Assembly (NCBI GenBank): GCA_001949185.1
Contig: BDGG01000006.1
Span: 1,795,657-1,859,656 of the forward strand
Source: Ramazzottius varieornatus
Lineage: Eukaryota > Tardigrada > Eutardigrada > Parachela > Ramazzottiidae
Length of the DNA: 64,000 nucleotides
Direction of reading: 5' to 3'
Below, in pieces: positions 61,227 through 64,000 of the stretch. A program made the translations under genes and the position numbers. The notes below the pieces were generated by a model that saw only the letters and a list, made by a program, of their open reading frames with translations, was not told the origin of the DNA and searched no databases. Positions within the stretch are counted from its first letter, which is position 1; each line of letters begins with the position of its first letter.

Positions 61227-62172
61227 CGAGCCTTGAAATACCAGAGTATGATGCCGTAATCGACAGATGTGAGGATAGAAATGATCTTTATGCTATTTGT
61301 TTGTTTGGGCAGGAAGATATTTTATACACATGTGTCTTTTCCTGTTTTAACCTCGGTGCTTACGAATATAGTATCTTACGTGAACACTCCTTCTTTAAGC
61401 GGTTTCATTGCCAACAGTAATTTTAGATCTGCAAGAATTTCTCGTAAAATGCACAGCGAGTTTTTTCAACTTTAATAATGATTTTATGGCAGTAGTGGAA
61501 ACCACTCTAACTTAGCAAACGCGCGTCAGGGCCTGAAAATGTGACGGACCAGACTATGTGGCCAGGGAAGCCCGAAAAAAGCTCATGGACCAGCTTGGGG
61601 GTCTCCTCTAATACCAGGGGTCCCCCAAGCAGGACACCCAGTATATATCTGGACCCCTGTGTTAAATTGGCCCTAAATCTCGTGGACCGAGACTCGCTCT
61701 GACCATTGCGGGCCGGAAAATCTCGTGGACCGCGGGTCCACAAGGAGACTGGCTGACGCGCGCTTGGACTCCAACGAATTATAGCTAAATTCAGAAAAAC
61801 TGGCAGGCCGTGCGACTCATGTCTGCGGTCGAAAATCACAGACTGCCGTAGCGCACCGCTGTAGTCTATGGCTGACCAAACAAGCAGTTTGCGGGAAATT
61901 CAATGTGCAGTATGGGGATTTAATACTGGCATGATTCTGTCACTTTCCAGGCACACATTATTGAAGCAAAAAAGAGAAATCAAGATCTTAGGACGGAGAA
62001 CAACAGGGCGGAGATACTAATTAGAATCGAGAAACGGAGAAGGACAGAAACAAAATCGGGTGGCAGGAAATAACACGGAAGTACAGTATCATCACTGCCT
62101 TTAGTAGTACGGCGAACCGAGCGAAATTACTGTCAAGTTCGTTGACTTAAGTATCGAAAAATTAATACAGAA
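61227..62172. other. Convergent intergenic region
   Basis: Between RCAN (+) and the testican-like gene (-). No gene recognised. Short inverted words (CTGGTCCA/TGGACCAG, ATCTCGTGGACCG) occur around 61550-61740. Confidence 0.4.
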
Positions 62173-63913
62173 TTAATGTTGGTGCTTTTGGAAGCAACGA
62201 CACCATTCGTAGCCGGAGAGGTCCAAGTCGTCGTTGGCGTCGCAGTAGTCCAAAAAGTCATTGACGCAATGCTCGTATTTGTCAGCCTCCAAATCAAAGA
62301 GCTCTGTCAAGGTTAGGCTGCGATCCTGCAAACACAAGCGGCGTTAATGGCGTCACATGAGCTTCCACGGAAACATAGCACTAACAAGTGGCTGGTTACG
62401 TGTTTGATTTCAATGAAGCCAATAAAATGAGTAAATAAACATGCAAGAAAGGTAGCACTACCAACCTTGTTGTCGTCAAAATAAGCAAACATCCAGCTCA
62501 ACAAGCCTTGATTCTGCCCTCGGTCGCATTCTGGACGATCCACGTATTGCGATGGCTCACCTGAGAAGTATTCGAAAATTAAAAAAAACAACACAAAAAT
62601 AAATTCTAAAAAACGCACTGGGAGCTTGGCAAGAGCATGTTTCATGTGGCGCATGCTACACCCAAAAACACAACGAGCACATGTGCCAGTGGAGAGCTCG
62701 ATAGATTTGTCTACCTAAGTGGCGCACCCTTACAGAACCAGTGGCTGGACTCATGCGCCACTTGAGATAAATTAACCTGTCGAAATCTCAAGCGACGCAC
62801 GTTTTCTGTGTTTTTGGCCAGTAGCGTGCGCCACTTGCAGGAAGATCTTGTTCAGTTCGCTTGTCGAGCTTCAAAATTTCAATTCGTCGCTTTGCCCAGG
62901 TATCTGATATTTCCCTGTTTGATGAATTCCTCCAGAATTTAGTTCTGGACCGTACGTACGAGACACCGAAAACGTTTGAGTGTTCTAATATTTCGTGGAA
63001 ACCACTGCTTTTACCTTCAGGGTGTTTCTGGTGGAAGATTACCAAGAACCACTGTACGAGTCGACGACGCAGCTCTCGCATCTCTTTTTTCGAGCAGGAT
63101 TTATCGATCTCGCCATATCGGCGGACACCGGCACCAGCATCGTTCCCATCTTCAGAGGTCGCGTTGAATATTGAAGCCAGCAATTGTTGTTTCTTCTTCT
63201 GACGATCCACGAATTTGCTATTAGCCAGCGGAGGTCTCGTCGACACATCCTCGTTCAGCCCCTCTGCAAACCAATAAAAAAACTGACTATACAAATAAAG
63301 AAAGAAAAAGTAAAGCTTAGATTTGGAAGTAGAACTGCACAACTGAGCGAACGAAGTTTTGGTGAATTAAATCGGTTACCGGAAGTCTTGCAAGGACATC
63401 TTCCTTGACAAGCAACCTTGATGTTGGTTCCTTCCTCGCAGTTCTTGTAGTTCAAACGACACTCGGAGGAGTAAGAAACGTTGTCGGTCCCACAAACAAA
63501 GGTTGGGTGAACCACTGGACAAGGTTCGCAGTTGCTTCCGTACGAAGAGTTCTTCTTCGAGCCGGAGTTCTTCTTGGCAGTTTCCGTTCGCTTTTGCGAC
63601 AACCTGACAAAAACTCAAAACTCAGAAGTAACTCCATCCGTCATTATTTCACCGACCGACTTACATTTTCTTCCACATCTTCTCCTTGATACAGATAGCG
63701 CGGTCATCGCTGTATACAGCACAGAGTTCGCCTTCCTCGCAGTTCAGTGCGCGGCACAGAGAATCTGTTAGAAGAAACGAACAGATCAGTCGATGATATC
63801 CATTTATTTTCCGCTTTCGTATTGTTCCGCGATTCTCGATACTTACTGACGTTGGCTTCCTCCGGAAAGTAAACCGCGGTGACGCTGTCGAAGTTGTAAG
63901 CGTCATATTTGCG
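62173..63913 (-). CDS. Testican/SPOCK-like (SPARC family) extracellular protein, 5' end outside the window
   Basis: Exons seen, in coding order: 63847-63913, 63665-63764, 63380-63603, 63015-63263, 62466-62560 and 62173-62325; 295 residues are visible. The first has an acceptor, so at least one exon with the signal peptide lies further right. A follistatin-like segment (CRALNCEEGELCAVYSDDRA) leads to a Kazal domain (CEPCPVVHP, VCGTDNVSYSSECRLNYKNC, CQGRCPC). After a variable linker comes the SPARC extracellular calcium-binding domain: CSKKEMRELRRRLVQWFLV, LLSWMFAYFDDNKDRSLTL, then CVNDFLDYCDANDDLDLSGY with EWCRCFQ. The NEWCxCF-like end is typical of testican. The protein stops there, without the thyroglobulin-1 and acidic tail of testicans. 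Role: secreted matrix or proteoglycan-type regulator. Confidence 0.88.
62640..62880. repeat. Palindromic MITE units in a testican-like gene intron
   Basis: ATGTGGCGCATGC, TAAGTGGCGCACCC, ATGCGCCACTTGAG and CGTGCGCCACTTGC occur in series, with GATCTTGTTCAGTTCGCTTG as the outer arm, between the fourth and fifth visible exons. Confidence 0.75.
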
Positions 63914-64000
63914 CTGAAGTGAGAAAACAGTTCTGTCAGCAGAAAAGAAATAAAAGCCCAAAGCAAAAGACAATAACGTTAACAATGGGTACATCCATTG

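Overview
This is a stretch of animal nuclear genome, almost certainly from an invertebrate bilaterian. The genes are intron-rich with short GT-AG introns, and they encode metazoan families: testican, calcipressin (RCAN), MICU1, Skp1, a quasi-RRM splicing factor, a chromobox protein and a receptor tyrosine kinase. A small ecdysozoan such as a tardigrade would fit the compact genes and the bacterial-type acetyltransferase, but that is a guess. Gene models were built by hand from splice-site and phase consistency; every multi-exon model called intact closes in frame.

Layout. 276-3088 (+): a receptor tyrosine kinase whose ectodomain is a glycoside-hydrolase-16 fold with lost catalytic residues. 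4033-4515 (-): an intronless bacterial-like GNAT. 5632-6057 (+): a small secreted WAP protein. 6117-13165: a transposon copy, then the shattered remains of a second, related kinase, with a hAT-like element inside it. 14998-15588 (+): a single-chromodomain protein. 16611-27530 (-): a 24-exon gene for a ~2,081-residue membrane-anchored mosaic of Kunitz, thyroglobulin-1, WAP, antistasin-like and lustrin-like modules, a predicted cell-surface protease inhibitor. 31560-48836 (-): a tandem cluster of five paralogues of an unrecognised family (conserved N-terminal domain, RRM-like fold, RS-rich tail). One copy looks intact and the other four carry frameshifts or premature stops; a mariner relic separates two of them. 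49524-50409 (+): Skp1. 51658-54120 (+): MICU1. 54538-57737 (-): a three-qRRM, RGG-rich RNA-binding protein. 59778-61153 (+): RCAN. 62173-63913 (-): a testican-like protein whose 5' end lies beyond the window.

Mobile DNA is abundant and mostly small and non-autonomous: a ~125-bp near-palindromic MITE in many introns, a 1.3-kb family with two inverted copies 40 kb apart, a TA-flanked 429-bp element, a 572-bp hAT-like element with a perfect 8-bp target duplication, and a 1.28-kb mariner. Two unrelated TA-target elements sit exactly at intron positions +2/+3, inside 5' splice sites.

The genes do not form an operon or pathway. The themes are cell-surface signalling (kinase, testican), extracellular protease inhibition (WAP protein, mosaic inhibitor), calcium signalling (MICU1, RCAN) and RNA processing (qRRM protein, RRM/RS cluster).
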